Shown here in pieces: positions 28,225-37,824 of a DNA stretch of 64,000 nucleotides. Where the stretch lies: the NCBI RefSeq assembly GCF_000383415.1, contig NZ_KB911256.1:599348-663347 (forward strand), written 5' to 3'. The notes beneath the pieces were generated by a model that did not search any database, had not been told where the DNA came from, and saw only the letters and a program-made list of their open reading frames with translations. The translations under genes and the position numbers were made by a program. How positions within the stretch are numbered: position 1 is the stretch's first letter; every line of letters begins with the position of its first letter. This DNA is from Hyphomicrobium zavarzinii ATCC 27496 (GTDB lineage Bacteria > Pseudomonadota > Alphaproteobacteria > Rhizobiales > Hyphomicrobiaceae).

Positions 28225-29175
28225 TCAGGCATTCGAGCCTGCGAAAGGCACGCTGACGATCTTCACGACGATCGCCGTGAGCGCGCCCGCGACGAGGCCG
28301 ATGATGGCTGCCCCGGTCGCGCTGGCGAGCCACGCGAATACGCCGCTGGCCACCGGAATGACGGAGCCGACGCCCTCGGATAGAGCGTGCAGCCAGTGCT
28401 CGGGCTCGCTGACGCCATACTCCTGAAGCCCGTGCACCAGAATGCCGCCGCCGACCCACAGCATGGCGAGCGTGCCGACCACACTCAGCACCTGCAGGAA
28501 CGGCGGCATGCCGTATACCAGCGCGCGCCCCACGGGACCGGAGAGGAAGCCGTTGCGGCGGGCGAGGGCCACGCCGAAGTCGTCAGCCTTCACGATCAGC
28601 GCAACCGCGCCGTACACCGCGCCCGTGATCAGGATCGCGACGGCGGCGAGAACGATCGCCTTCGTCACCAGATCCGGCACCGTGATGTTGGCGAGCGCGA
28701 TGGCCATGATCTCGGCGGAAAGGATGAAGTCGGTGCGGATCGCGCCCGCAATCTTCTGCTCCTCGAGCGCCTTGTCGTCGAGCGCGGCGACCTTCTCGAC
28801 CGCTGCGTGGGTGCCGGACGGGCCCGTCACCCAATGCAGCACCTTCTCGAAGCCTTCGTAGGCAAGATAGAGGCCGCCGAGCATCAGCAGCGGCGTGATG
28901 GCTGACGGCAGGAAAACCGAGAGCAGCAGCGCCGCCGGAAGCAGGAAGACGAGCTTGTTCTTGAGCGAGCCGAGTGCGATCCGCCCGATGATCGGCAGCT
29001 CGCGCTTGGCGGCAAAGCCCGTGACGTAACGCGGGGTGACAGCCGCGTCGTCGATCACCACGCCGGCCGCCTTGGTGCCGACCTTGGCCGCCTGTCCCAC
29101 GGCATCGTCGAGCGTCACCGCCGCGACCTTCGCCAAAGCCACAACGTCGTCTAAGAGTGCCAACAGGCCGCTCAT
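28225..29175 (-). CDS. DUF808 (YedI-like) inner membrane protein
   Basis: A 316-residue polytopic membrane protein that begins SGLLALLDDVVALAKVAA and contains VTPRYVTGFAAKRELPII, both DUF808 hallmarks. About seven hydrophobic segments follow from residue 85 on. E. coli YedI is the named homologue; no biochemical function is established for the family. It appears to be a single-gene unit transcribed leftwards from a promoter near 29200-29260. Confidence 0.9.
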   Translation of the reverse strand: MSGLLALLDDVVALAKVAAVTLDDAVGQAAKVGTKAAGVVIDDAAVTPRYVTGFAAKRELPIIGRIALGSLKNKLVFLLPAALLLSVFLPSAITPLLMLGGLYLAYEGFEKVLHWVTGPSGTHAAVEKVAALDDKALEEQKIAGAIRTDFILSAEIMAIALANITVPDLVTKAIVLAAVAILITGAVYGAVALIVKADDFGVALARRNGFLSGPVGRALVYGMPPFLQVLSVVGTLAMLWVGGGILVHGLQEYGVSEPEHWLHALSEGVGSVIPVASGVFAWLASATGAAIIGLVAGALTAIVVKIVSVPFAGSNA

Positions 29176-29300
29176 CGCGCCGATCCCCCAGTGTCTGCAG
29201 AAAACAAACCCGTCCTGAACGGGCCGAGCATGGCCTGATCCGCGTCAACCATGCAAGGCCATGCAACGCGGAGGGGAAGGCGCCCAAAGGCCCGTTTTGC

Positions 29301-30437
29301 CTAGGCCGGGTCCGCCCGCACGCCGCCGGTCAGCGGCCCGGATACGCCCGTGGTGCCCGGAAACGTGATCGGAAGGCCGAGTGCGCTCCGCACGGCCAGA
29401 AAGGCCCACGCCTCCGCCTCCACCCCGTCGCCGTCGATCCCGAAGTCCTCGGCGTGCTGGATGTCGATTCCGGTTCGCTGCGCGATCATGGCGACCATCG
29501 TGTCGTTGCGCCGTCCTCCGCCCGAGATCACCAGCAGTTGCGGCGGCTCGGGCAGGTGCGAAAGCGACTGCGCGATGGAGGCGGCCGTGAATGCCGCGAG
29601 CGTGGCGGCGCCGTCCTCGGGAGACAGGTGCGCGACGGCATCGAGGCTGAAGGCATTGCGGTCGAGAGACTTCGGCGGCAACTCGGCGAAGTGGGGATGA
29701 CGCAGATAGTCCGCCACGATGGACTCGTGCACCGCGCCTCCTGCCGCGATCCGCCCATCCGCATCGAACGGCTTGCCGAGCTTCGTCTGCACCCAGTCGT
29801 CGATCATCGCCGAGGCAGGGCCGGTGTCGAACGCGATCAGCGTTCCGTCGCGCCCGATCCAGGTGATGTTGGCAACGCCGCCGAGATTGAGAACCGCGAC
29901 GGGCCGCTCGGCAATGTCGGCGGCCAGCGCCCGGTGATAGACGGGGGCAAGGGGGGCGCCCTGTCCGCCCGCCGCCACATCGGCCGCGCGCAGGTCGTAG
30001 ACCACCGGACGCCCGGCGAGCCGCGCGAGCAACGCGCCGTCGCCGAGCTGCACCGTGAGCCGAGCTTCCGGCCGATGCAACACGGTCTGCCCATGGAAGC
30101 CCACGAGGTCGATGCTCTCGGGCGCGATTTCATGGTCCGTGAGGTAGTGCGAGATCGCTTCGGCGTGCAGCTCCGTGAGGTACTGCTCCAGCATCCGGAG
30201 GCGCCCGGGGCGCGCCCCGCGGTCCGTGAGCGTGGCGGCTTCTGCCAGCCCCGCGCGCAGCTTTTCCCGGAAGGCCTCCGAATAGGGATAGGTGGCCGCG
30301 TGGCTCCGGCCGTAGATCTTCTCCCCGTCGGTTTCGATAACCGCGACGTCGATTCCGTCGAGCGAGGTGCCGCTCATCAGCCCCAAAGCGCGCCAGACCT
30401 CACCCTCTCGCTTGCTCACGCGCCCCTCCTCATGCAT
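29301..30437 (-). CDS. anmK: Anhydro-N-acetylmuramic acid kinase
   Basis: A 378-residue ASKHA-fold sugar kinase that phosphorylates and opens 1,6-anhydro-N-acetylmuramic acid during murein recycling, producing MurNAc-6-phosphate. The N-terminal ATP-binding signature LGLMSGTSLDGIDVA is intact, and NLGGVANITWI with FDTGPASAMIDDW marks the active-site region. The ORF reaches 30566, but the ATG at 30437 gives the usual length (about 370-380). Divergent from tyrS, an arrangement common in Rhizobiales. It fits the other murein enzymes in the window. Confidence 0.95.
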   Translation of the reverse strand: MHEEGRVSKREGEVWRALGLMSGTSLDGIDVAVIETDGEKIYGRSHAATYPYSEAFREKLRAGLAEAATLTDRGARPGRLRMLEQYLTELHAEAISHYLTDHEIAPESIDLVGFHGQTVLHRPEARLTVQLGDGALLARLAGRPVVYDLRAADVAAGGQGAPLAPVYHRALAADIAERPVAVLNLGGVANITWIGRDGTLIAFDTGPASAMIDDWVQTKLGKPFDADGRIAAGGAVHESIVADYLRHPHFAELPPKSLDRNAFSLDAVAHLSPEDGAATLAAFTAASIAQSLSHLPEPPQLLVISGGGRRNDTMVAMIAQRTGIDIQHAEDFGIDGDGVEAEAWAFLAVRSALGLPITFPGTTGVSGPLTGGVRADPA

Positions 30438-30551
30438 GGTCCTGCCGAAACCGCGACCCCGGGTTGACCCGGTCCGGCCCCCGAGATCGCCCGATCTCGC
30501 GATGGGCGGGCGACCAAGCCGGCGGCGAACAAAAGGTCCTCGCAGTCCAAC

Positions 30552-31811
30552 ATGTCGAATTTCCAATCAGATTTTCTGAACATCCTTACCGACCGAGGCT
30601 TTATCCATCAGACCTCCGACGCGCAAGGCATCGACGCTCTCGCCCGCGCCGGAAAGGTGGTCGCATATGTTGGCTACGACTGCACCGCGCCGTCCCTGCA
30701 CATCGGTCACCTGCTGTCGATCATGATGCTGCACTGGTTGCAGAAGTCCGGCGCCGGAAAGCCGATCGCCCTGATGGGCGGCGGCACCACGCGCATCGGC
30801 GATCCCTCCGGCAAGGACGAGACCCGCGTGATGCGGACCATCGAGGAGATCGACGCCAACAAGGACAGCATCAAGAAGGTCTTCGCCCGCTTCCTCGCGT
30901 TCGGCGACGGCCCGAAGGACGCGGCGATGCTCGACAACGCCGAGTGGCTCGCGCCGCTCAACTACATCGAGTTCCTGCGCGATGTCGGCCGCCATTTCTC
31001 GGTGAACCGCATGTTGACGATGGACAGCGCCAAGCTCCGCCTCGAGCGCGAGCAGGAGCTGTCGTTCATCGAGTTCAACTACATGCTGCTGCAGGCCTAC
31101 GACTTCGTGGCTCTCGCGCGCCGTTTCGGCTGCAACCTGCAGATGGGCGGCTCGGACCAGTGGGGCAACATCGTAACCGGTGTCGATCTCGGCCGCCGCA
31201 TGGGCCTCGAGCATCAGCTCTACGCGTTGACCTGCCCGCTGCTCACGACTGCCTCAGGCGCGAAGATGGGCAAGACCGCCTCCGGCGCCGTCTGGCTCAA
31301 CGAGGCGCAGCTTTCAGCCTATGACTACTGGCAATACTGGCGCAACACCGAGGACGCCGACGTTGGCCGCTTCCTGAAGCTCTTCACGCTTCTGCCGCTC
31401 GACGAGATCGCGAAGCTCGCAGCCCTCGGCGGCGCCGAGATCAACGAGGCCAAGAAGGTGCTGGCCACCGAGGCGACGGCGCTCATCCACGGCCGCGAGA
31501 ACGCGGAGGCCGCGGCACTCACCGCGAAGCAGACCTTCGAGCAGGGCGCGACCGCCGCGGGCCTGCCGACCGTCACCATCAATCTCGCGGATCTCAAGGC
31601 CACAGTCGGTCTTCTGAGCCAGTTCGTGGAGGCCGGGCTCGTAGCGTCCACCAGCGAGGCGCGCCGTCAGATCAAGAGCGGCGGTCTCAAGGTCAACGAC
31701 ACGGTCGTCACCGACGAGAAGGCCAAGCTGTCGGAAGCCGATCTGACGCCCGACGGCGTCATCAAGCTGTCCCTCGGTAAGAAGAAGCACGTACTGCTGA
31801 AGCCCGCCTAA
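30552..31811 (+). CDS. tyrS: Tyrosyl-tRNA synthetase
   Basis: A 419-residue class I aminoacyl-tRNA synthetase that charges tRNA-Tyr. The HIGH motif is PSLHIGHLL near residue 50, the KMSKS loop is [10 protein letters not shown] near residue 237, and a C-terminal S4 RNA-binding domain ([16 protein letters not shown]) occupies the last 65 residues. Length matches the bacterial TyrS1 type. Divergent from anmK with 114 bp between starts. Confidence 0.97.
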   Translation: MSNFQSDFLNILTDRGFIHQTSDAQGIDALARAGKVVAYVGYDCTAPSLHIGHLLSIMMLHWLQKSGAGKPIALMGGGTTRIGDPSGKDETRVMRTIEEIDANKDSIKKVFARFLAFGDGPKDAAMLDNAEWLAPLNYIEFLRDVGRHFSVNRMLTMDSAKLRLEREQELSFIEFNYMLLQAYDFVALARRFGCNLQMGGSDQWGNIVTGVDLGRRMGLEHQLYALTCPLLTTASGAKMGKTASGAVWLNEAQLSAYDYWQYWRNTEDADVGRFLKLFTLLPLDEIAKLAALGGAEINEAKKVLATEATALIHGRENAEAAALTAKQTFEQGATAAGLPTVTINLADLKATVGLLSQFVEAGLVASTSEARRQIKSGGLKVNDTVVTDEKAKLSEADLTPDGVIKLSLGKKKHVLLKPA

Positions 31812-31929
31812 GTCCGTCGCGTCGCGGCCTCTTCGCCGGTCTTGTTCCTGATTTGCGAGAGGTGCGCCGCTCGGCGTGGCCTCTGCATGGCGGGTGAGAA
31901 CCGAGCGGGCGCAAGCAAAGTCCGACGTC

Positions 31930-31949
31930 ACCCCGGCGAAGGCCGGGGT
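31930..31949. repeat. Short palindromic repeat (REP-like)
   Basis: An 8-bp perfect stem with a GAAG tetraloop followed by TCCAG. This CCCCGGC-gaag-GCCGGGG type of element is dispersed in many alphaproteobacterial genomes; only one copy was seen here. It lies between tyrS and the convergent AsmA-like gene. Confidence 0.5.
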
Positions 31950-31987
31950 CCAGATACGCCCGCGTCTATCCACACAAGGCGAGGCGC

Positions 31988-34900
31988 TCAGGGTTGCTTC
32001 TTCTTCGTGCCCTGCTTCTGGCCACCGCTCGGCGTGGTCTCAGACGACCAGCCGTCGATCCCATCTTTCTTCCCGCCCTCGGTGCGGGCGGACGAGCTCG
32101 ATGCGCGAACCCGGTTCTCGACCGGTGCGCGCTGCTCCTCGCGCAGCGGCTGCACCTGCGGGTTGGGGCTTGTCATCTCCATGATGCCGCGCAGGATGCC
32201 GGGCGTGAACATCGACAGCGGATTGACGAGCACCTGCGGCTGGCTCATCGAGCCCTGAATGGCATAGGTGATGCCGAACACGCCCTGGCAGTCGAAGCCC
32301 GCAACCAGCGGCCCCACGAGCGGGATGTCGCACACGGCGGCGTTGATGCCCTGCAAGGGAACGTAGGTTCCGCCGAGATTGACCCGCTGCGCATTGTAGT
32401 CGACCTTGCCGCGAATGGAGGCGCCGAGCAGCGGCCCGCGAATATAGGAGTCATCCAGCACGAACTGCCCGTGGCCCACGGAGAACGGCACCTTCATGCG
32501 CTGGAACTCGAACACCTCGCGCTCGACGGCGCGCTTCCTCTTGCCGCCGTCCGCCGCCCCGCTGTTGCCCTCGACGCTCGAATACACCTCGGAAACGATC
32601 GGGTCGCCGAGAACGCGGAAGTCCTCGATCCACAGCACGCCGCTCTTCTCGGCCGCGCCGCGCGCTTCGAGATTGACCTCGAGCTTGAGCCGCCCGCCCT
32701 GGATGTTGGGATAGAAGCCGATCAGCTTGAAGGCTTGCCCCGCGTCGGTGCTTTCGGCGTAGAGCTTGCGCGGCCCGCCGGGCTTCATCACCGCAACGAG
32801 CGGCTTTCCGCCATCCAGCGTTCCCTGCGCATCGAGCGAGACGATCTGGTCGTCGCGCTCCGAGAGCTTGATCTTGTAGCCGCGCAGCGAGACGTCCGAA
32901 TGCCCGAGCACCGTGTCAACCTCGGCCGTGAAATCCACGCCCGCCGCCGGATGCAGCGGCTTGATCTCCGTGTCTGTCGTGTTGCCGAGCGCGAGCAGCG
33001 AGCGGAACAGATCCTTGGCGTCGAACGTCGAGCCCTTCGCCGAGATCGTCCAGATACGCTTGGAGTTGATCTTTCCCCGAACCTCGAGACGCGACACGAC
33101 GTTGATGGAGAAATTCGGGAAATAGAACTCGCTGACCTCGCGTTTGTCGTCCACGGTCAGCCAGCCGTCGATCGCGATGTTGTCGCCGACGAGCCGGAAG
33201 TTCTTGAGATCGATCGTACCCGGCGCGGAACTCGCCACATCGAATTCGAGCGAGGCGATGCGCCCCGGCACCTTGCGCCACGCGAGATCGTCGAACAGAA
33301 GCTCCGCGTTTGTGAGATCGGCGCGCAGATGGATGGCCGGCGCGTCGTCCGGCTTGTGCGCCACGGTAACCTCGACGGCCACGTCGCCCTGCACCAGATG
33401 GTTGACGTCGAGGCCGAGTTGCGTGCGGTCGGAGTTGTCCAGCGTTGCTGAAATCCGCAGCGGCGGCTGCATGTCCGGCGGCGCGTCGAGGATGCGATGC
33501 ATCTGGAGCTTCGCGAGCACGCCGTTGATGATCAGGTCGCCCTTGGCGATCACGCCGATGTCGGAGACGTTGATGTCGATGGTGCCGCCCTGCAGGTCGA
33601 GACTGTGCTCCTTGCTCTTTCCCTTGAGATCGCTGATCCGCGCCTTGCCTTCGGCCTTCACGACGCTGGCACCGCTGACCAGCGGCATGGAGATCTTGAT
33701 CTCGCCGTCGACCTTTCCGTTCACGCCCTCGATAGGCAGCGGCCCCTGGCCGGCCAGGTTGAGCTGGCTTCGGTTGAGCGTCTCGATCAGCGTCGCAAGC
33801 GACGTTTGCGATTTCAGCGCCAGCTCTGCGATCGGCGCCTCGTGCGTCACATCCACCACCGTGAGGCGCACACCCTTGAGGGGAAGCTGCTGGGTGGGGC
33901 TTGCGATGATGGCCGCATCCGGCACCGTGACCTCGAGCGAGCTGTTCTCGAGACGGATGAGAGCCTGCCCCGCTTCGATCGGCAGGCTGCGCGGCAGGGG
34001 CACCATGCGCAGATTGCTGATCTCGATGCTGGCGGAGAGCCGCTCGCCCGCGGTGGGCGGCAGGGTGTTGTCCGATGCCGCGGCGTTCTGCAGGAACTTG
34101 CCGGAAAGGATCTTGAGAGAGGCCGCCTTGAGATCGGCCTTGTCCACCTGCGTGCCCACCCAGGAGCGGGCAGTGGGAGCGGCAGCGCGCGGCCACATGG
34201 CCTTCAGCGTCGAGAGCGGCATTGGCGTCAGCGCCGCCTCCACGCGCGTGCTCCGGCTATCGGCGCCGCTGATGATGTCGCCGTTCGCCGTCACCTCGCC
34301 TCCGCCGGCCTTGAGCGAGAGCTCGGAAAGCTGCAGCAGGCCTTCGCTCGGGATGATGCGCCCTGTGGCCTTGAAGCTGTCGATCGGGATCGGCGCCACG
34401 CCGAACTCCTCGGCCGCGAGCACGCCGTCGATCGATTGAAGCCCGAAATGCCACTGTGGGTCGCCCGCCGCGGCCGGGTCGCTCGACAGCGCTCCCTCGA
34501 CCGTGATGCGGCTGCCGCCCCAGTCCAGCGACGAAGGCGCCAGGCTGAGACGGCGCTGCTCGGCGTCATAGAGCATGACGAGCCGCCCGCCGTCGAGCAG
34601 AAGCGGCGTATTGGAGAGTGAGGGCAGCCTGACGAAGCCGCGCCCCACGTCGAGGCCGAGATCGGCGGACTTGAGATCGCCCCCGCTTGAGAGAGCGAGG
34701 GTCAGCTGTCCCGAGACCGGCATGTCGAACATGTCGAGCAGGCTGAGCGCCGGAGAAATATTGGCGAACGTGCTCGGCACGAAGTCGTGCACCGTGGTGG
34801 TGACCTTGAGCGCGTTGCGCCGGTCGGTCTCCTCGGTCCGGAAGCTGAGCGACCAGGGGCCCTTCGGAGAGGCAACCGTCGCCGTTCCCGAGATCACGCT

Positions 34901-35746
34901 GCGCCGCTTCATGTGCTCGAGATCGACCGACGCCTCGACGACGTTGATGTCGCTGATCTCGCCTTTGTAGCTGACGGAGACGAGGGCGTTGCGAACGCCG
35001 AACTCCCTCAGCCGGGATGTCGCTGCGCCGCCGCGCCGGGCGCGAGCGGAGCTTTCAGAAAGAATGCGCGCGAGGTCGATGCGGTGGAAGGAAGGCGGCA
35101 GCGGCTGCGCAGCGCTTCCCCCGCTCTGCGCAGGCGGCGGAGTGGAGGAGGGCGCGAGCGGTGTCGACGGGCGGTCGGGCGCGATCCCGTCCGGGGAGGC
35201 CGCGGGCGTGTTGGCGATGCTGAGCGAGAAGCCTTGCGCCTCGGTGTAGATCACGGCGAGGCGCGGCTCGATGAGATAGACCCGCTCGGGCGCCGCATCG
35301 AGCTGCCACAGCGCGGATTTGTTGAGCTCCACGGCAGCCAGCGGCGCCGACGCCACGAGGTCTCCGTCCGCCTCGTTGATGCGCAGGTTGATGAGCCGGA
35401 GCTCCACCCTGTAGTCGTCGGAAAGCGTGATCACCGCATCGTCGATGTCGGTCTTGAAGCCATCCAGCTCCGCGTTGATGCTGGATTCGATCCGCTCACT
35501 GAATGACTTGAGCGAGATGGGGCCGTGCAGCAGCCGCACATACCCGATACCCGCCGCCGCCAGCGACAGCAGCACCACCGGGCCGACGATCAGCGCGAGA
35601 AGATGCAACCCTCGCAGCAGGCGCTGGAGGGCGGCGCTACGCGGGCGCGGAGCGCGTTGCCGGCGCGTGCTCACGTAGGGCGGCTCGCCGGGGGCTCTCG
35701 GAGGGGCCGTCTTGGGCCGAGGACTGCCGGAGCGTTGTGTCGTCAT
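31988..35746 (-). CDS. AsmA-like/DUF3971 envelope protein
   Basis: A 1252-residue protein anchored by one N-terminal transmembrane helix (about 50-75) after a basic cytoplasmic segment. The long periplasmic part is rich in beta strands and ends with an AsmA C-terminal-like domain (RVNLGGTYVPLQGINA). This DUF3971/YhdP-type architecture belongs to the AsmA-like superfamily of bridge proteins, implicated in phospholipid movement to the outer membrane. Function in this organism is inferred. The ORF extends to 35788, but the ATG at 35746 (MTTQRSG) is preferred. It is the largest gene in the window and reads leftwards. Confidence 0.88.
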   Translation of the reverse strand: MTTQRSGSPRPKTAPPRAPGEPPYVSTRRQRAPRPRSAALQRLLRGLHLLALIVGPVVLLSLAAAGIGYVRLLHGPISLKSFSERIESSINAELDGFKTDIDDAVITLSDDYRVELRLINLRINEADGDLVASAPLAAVELNKSALWQLDAAPERVYLIEPRLAVIYTEAQGFSLSIANTPAASPDGIAPDRPSTPLAPSSTPPPAQSGGSAAQPLPPSFHRIDLARILSESSARARRGGAATSRLREFGVRNALVSVSYKGEISDINVVEASVDLEHMKRRSVISGTATVASPKGPWSLSFRTEETDRRNALKVTTTVHDFVPSTFANISPALSLLDMFDMPVSGQLTLALSSGGDLKSADLGLDVGRGFVRLPSLSNTPLLLDGGRLVMLYDAEQRRLSLAPSSLDWGGSRITVEGALSSDPAAAGDPQWHFGLQSIDGVLAAEEFGVAPIPIDSFKATGRIIPSEGLLQLSELSLKAGGGEVTANGDIISGADSRSTRVEAALTPMPLSTLKAMWPRAAAPTARSWVGTQVDKADLKAASLKILSGKFLQNAAASDNTLPPTAGERLSASIEISNLRMVPLPRSLPIEAGQALIRLENSSLEVTVPDAAIIASPTQQLPLKGVRLTVVDVTHEAPIAELALKSQTSLATLIETLNRSQLNLAGQGPLPIEGVNGKVDGEIKISMPLVSGASVVKAEGKARISDLKGKSKEHSLDLQGGTIDINVSDIGVIAKGDLIINGVLAKLQMHRILDAPPDMQPPLRISATLDNSDRTQLGLDVNHLVQGDVAVEVTVAHKPDDAPAIHLRADLTNAELLFDDLAWRKVPGRIASLEFDVASSAPGTIDLKNFRLVGDNIAIDGWLTVDDKREVSEFYFPNFSINVVSRLEVRGKINSKRIWTISAKGSTFDAKDLFRSLLALGNTTDTEIKPLHPAAGVDFTAEVDTVLGHSDVSLRGYKIKLSERDDQIVSLDAQGTLDGGKPLVAVMKPGGPRKLYAESTDAGQAFKLIGFYPNIQGGRLKLEVNLEARGAAEKSGVLWIEDFRVLGDPIVSEVYSSVEGNSGAADGGKRKRAVEREVFEFQRMKVPFSVGHGQFVLDDSYIRGPLLGASIRGKVDYNAQRVNLGGTYVPLQGINAAVCDIPLVGPLVAGFDCQGVFGITYAIQGSMSQPQVLVNPLSMFTPGILRGIMEMTSPNPQVQPLREEQRAPVENRVRASSSSARTEGGKKDGIDGWSSETTPSGGQKQGTKKKQP

Positions 35747-36161
35747 CCCCAAACGTTCTCCGGCGGACGAGGTTGAGAGAGGCTCCATCAGGGTCGCGCA
35801 GAACCATGAGGCGAGCCGATGGACTGTGTAATCCCGGAATGCGCATCCGGCCCGGGACGAGGCTGGAGTTTCTCCCGTTGTGGGCTGCGAGGCGCTCAGC
35901 GCATCGCGCGAAGGTTTTGCTGGCTCCTGCGGGTCATATCAAGCCCGTTTGCGTGCGGCGCCTTGCGCTTGGACAAGCACGGTCCCGGACAATCTTGGGA
36001 TCGTGAAGCCGAGCTGTGGACCTGGGCCGAAAAACCATGCGAGCATGATTGGAGGAGCAAGATATCCCCGGATCCCCGATCCCGGTCCGATGAACTCTGA
36101 GCCCCCGCCACCCAAGGCTGCGATGTGGCTCACCAAAAGCGACAAAAGAAAGGCACGAGAC
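35747..36161. other. Intergenic region between the AsmA-like gene and bcp
   Basis: A 415-bp gap with divergent promoters expected for the two genes. In-frame ATGs at 36091 and 36123 could extend the peroxiredoxin N-terminus, but the added residues are not family-like. Otherwise I see nothing distinctive. Confidence 0.4.
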
Positions 36162-36659
36162 ATGTTGAAAGAGGGCGATTTGGCCCCCGAGTTCGATCTT
36201 CCGGCGGATGGAGGAAAAAGGCTTGTGCTCAAGGCCTTCCGGGGCGGCCCCGTGGTGCTCTATTTCTATCCCAAGGACAACACCGAGGGGTGCACGATCG
36301 AGGCCAAGGAGTTCTCCGATCTCGCCCCCGAGTTTGCGCGTGCCGGCGTGACCGTGATCGGCATCTCGCCGGACAGCCCCAAGAGCCACGACAAGTTCAT
36401 ATGCAAGCACGAGCTGGCCCTTCTCCTCGCCTCCGACGAGGAGAAGACGGTTGCCGAAGCCTATGGCGTATGGGTCGAGAAATCGATGTACGGACGCAAG
36501 TACATGGGAGTGGAGCGCGCCACCTTCGCGATTTCACCCAAGGGTCACATTGCGCGCATCTGGCGCAAGGTTTCGCCGCGCGGTCACGCCGCGGAGGTTC
36601 TTGAATGGGCACGCGGCGCGGGCGGCGAGACGAAGAAACCCAAGCGCGCGAAAAACTAG
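36162..36659 (+). CDS. bcp: Peroxiredoxin of the BCP/PrxQ family
   Basis: A 165-residue thiol peroxidase reducing hydrogen and alkyl hydroperoxides. The peroxidatic Cys44 is in YPKDNTEGCTIEAKEF. The resolving cysteine found five residues later in E. coli Bcp is replaced by Lys49; instead Cys81 (HDKFICKHEL) sits in helix alpha-3, the position used by the other PrxQ subclass. The C-terminus is a Lys-rich tail (KKPKRAKN). The ATG at 36162 has AAAGG upstream. OxyR is 31 kb away, so coordinate control is possible but not shown. Confidence 0.92.
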   Translation: MLKEGDLAPEFDLPADGGKRLVLKAFRGGPVVLYFYPKDNTEGCTIEAKEFSDLAPEFARAGVTVIGISPDSPKSHDKFICKHELALLLASDEEKTVAEAYGVWVEKSMYGRKYMGVERATFAISPKGHIARIWRKVSPRGHAAEVLEWARGAGGETKKPKRAKN

Positions 36660-37023
36660 GGGCCGCGGGCCGCGACCGGCATGGAATGCGGCCATCCCGT
36701 GGCGCGGTAACCTCAAATCGATTGGCGTCTCCGCGTTCGCGCGAACCGGAGTACAACCTGCTCGATGCAAAGACCCCGCGCCACACTGCCGCCTGCTCAA
36801 GAAATTGTCTGTTGAAGCTTTGTGTGGACGACATTCAGGCACTTGCGGAGGGTGACCACTGCATGAAATCGTGCTAGTCGACATTGTGCGGGAGGACGCC
36901 GGGCGATCGTTGCAGAAAACATGTCGCCTGGGGCGCCGGTCAAAAGCCGAGCCACACCACAAAGCCAAAAATGGCGATCAGAAAATTCGCGCAAGGTAGA
37001 GCGTAACCGCGGAGATTCAACGG
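36660..37023. other. Intergenic region upstream of bactofilin
   Basis: A 364-bp gap with no ORF of coding character. It must hold the bactofilin promoter. No hairpin terminator is obvious after bcp. Confidence 0.4.
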
Positions 37024-37581
37024 ATGCTGCCCCAATTCCGGAAGCCGGAAAACGATAGCGCTAGACCCCAGCTCCCTCAGCCGGCCATGACAAACCTCGC
37101 TGTCCCGAATACGTCCTCTCCGTCGTCCCTCGGTGCGCGCCCTAACGGGGCTTCGTTCCGGCCGGGCGGGCCGTCCACGGCCTCCGTCATCGGACCGGAT
37201 CTCGTGATCCAGGGCAATCTCACCTCCAAGGGTGAGGTGCAGATCGAGGGCGAGGTGCAGGGCGATATCTACGGCACCCATATCGTAATCGGAGAGCGCG
37301 CACGCGTGACCGGCGGCGTCATCGCCGAGGAATGCGTCATCCGCGGCCACCTGCTGGGCACCGTCCGCGGCCGCCGCGTGTTGCTCCAGAGTTCGAGCCA
37401 CGTCGAAGGCGATATCTACCATCAGACCATGGCCATCGAGCAGGGCGCCTTTTTCGAAGGCAAGTCGCGCCGCACGGACGATCCGCTGGCTGGCTTGGTC
37501 CGGCCTGATCGCGGCACGGCCCCGGCGGCGAGCGACGATACGCTGCCGCCCCCTCCACCCGACGCTGCTCCAGGCATCTGA
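37024..37581 (+). CDS. Bactofilin
   Basis: A 185-residue bactofilin (DUF583/CcmA-like). A disordered, Pro-rich N-terminus (1-52) leads into the beta-helical polymerising domain (about 53-150) with repeats such as IGPDLVIQGNLTSKGEVQIE and VQGDIYGTHIVIGERA. The tail is Pro/Asp-rich. Bactofilins form membrane-associated filaments; in Caulobacter they place a cell-wall synthase at the stalk. Together with the TacA-like regulator and the L,D-transpeptidase this fits a prosthecate or budding cell, though that is inference. The gene stands alone and is followed by a clear terminator. Confidence 0.94.
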   Translation: MLPQFRKPENDSARPQLPQPAMTNLAVPNTSSPSSLGARPNGASFRPGGPSTASVIGPDLVIQGNLTSKGEVQIEGEVQGDIYGTHIVIGERARVTGGVIAEECVIRGHLLGTVRGRRVLLQSSSHVEGDIYHQTMAIEQGAFFEGKSRRTDDPLAGLVRPDRGTAPAASDDTLPPPPPDAAPGI

Positions 37582-37612
37582 GCCTTCCAGGATCTGCCGA
37601 ACATGTGGCGTG

Positions 37613-37643
37613 CGCCGACGGAAAGTCGGCGTGCGCTTTTTTT
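37613..37643 (+). terminator. Intrinsic terminator of the bactofilin gene
   Basis: A 7-bp GC stem (37613-37619/37625-37631, GGAAA loop) followed after five bases by seven T residues. It lies 31 bases past the bactofilin stop. Confidence 0.8.
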
Positions 37644-37744
37644 GTGCGGCCGGAGTAAGAAAAAACGGAGGGCGAAATAAATTAGCTGAGTCGCCCCGCT
37701 ATGTTCCATTTTTGTTCAAGTCGTCCCCAAATATGGTGAACGCC

Positions 37745-37764
37745 TGTGGATAACTTGTGAATAA
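37745..37764 (-). promoter_or_regulatory. Two adjacent DnaA-box-like sequences
   Basis: TGTGGATAA (37745-37753) is a perfect DnaA box on the minus strand; TGTGAATAA (37756-37764) one base further on differs by a single base. Both lie in an AT-rich 180-bp gap upstream of the FAD oxidoreductase gene. They may be a DnaA-responsive promoter or titration site. Confidence 0.35.
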
Positions 37765-37824
37765 AGCAGAGTAAGATGATGAATTAAAAGCGTGTTCCAC
37801 GAGAGAGAATCATAAGAGAACAGT

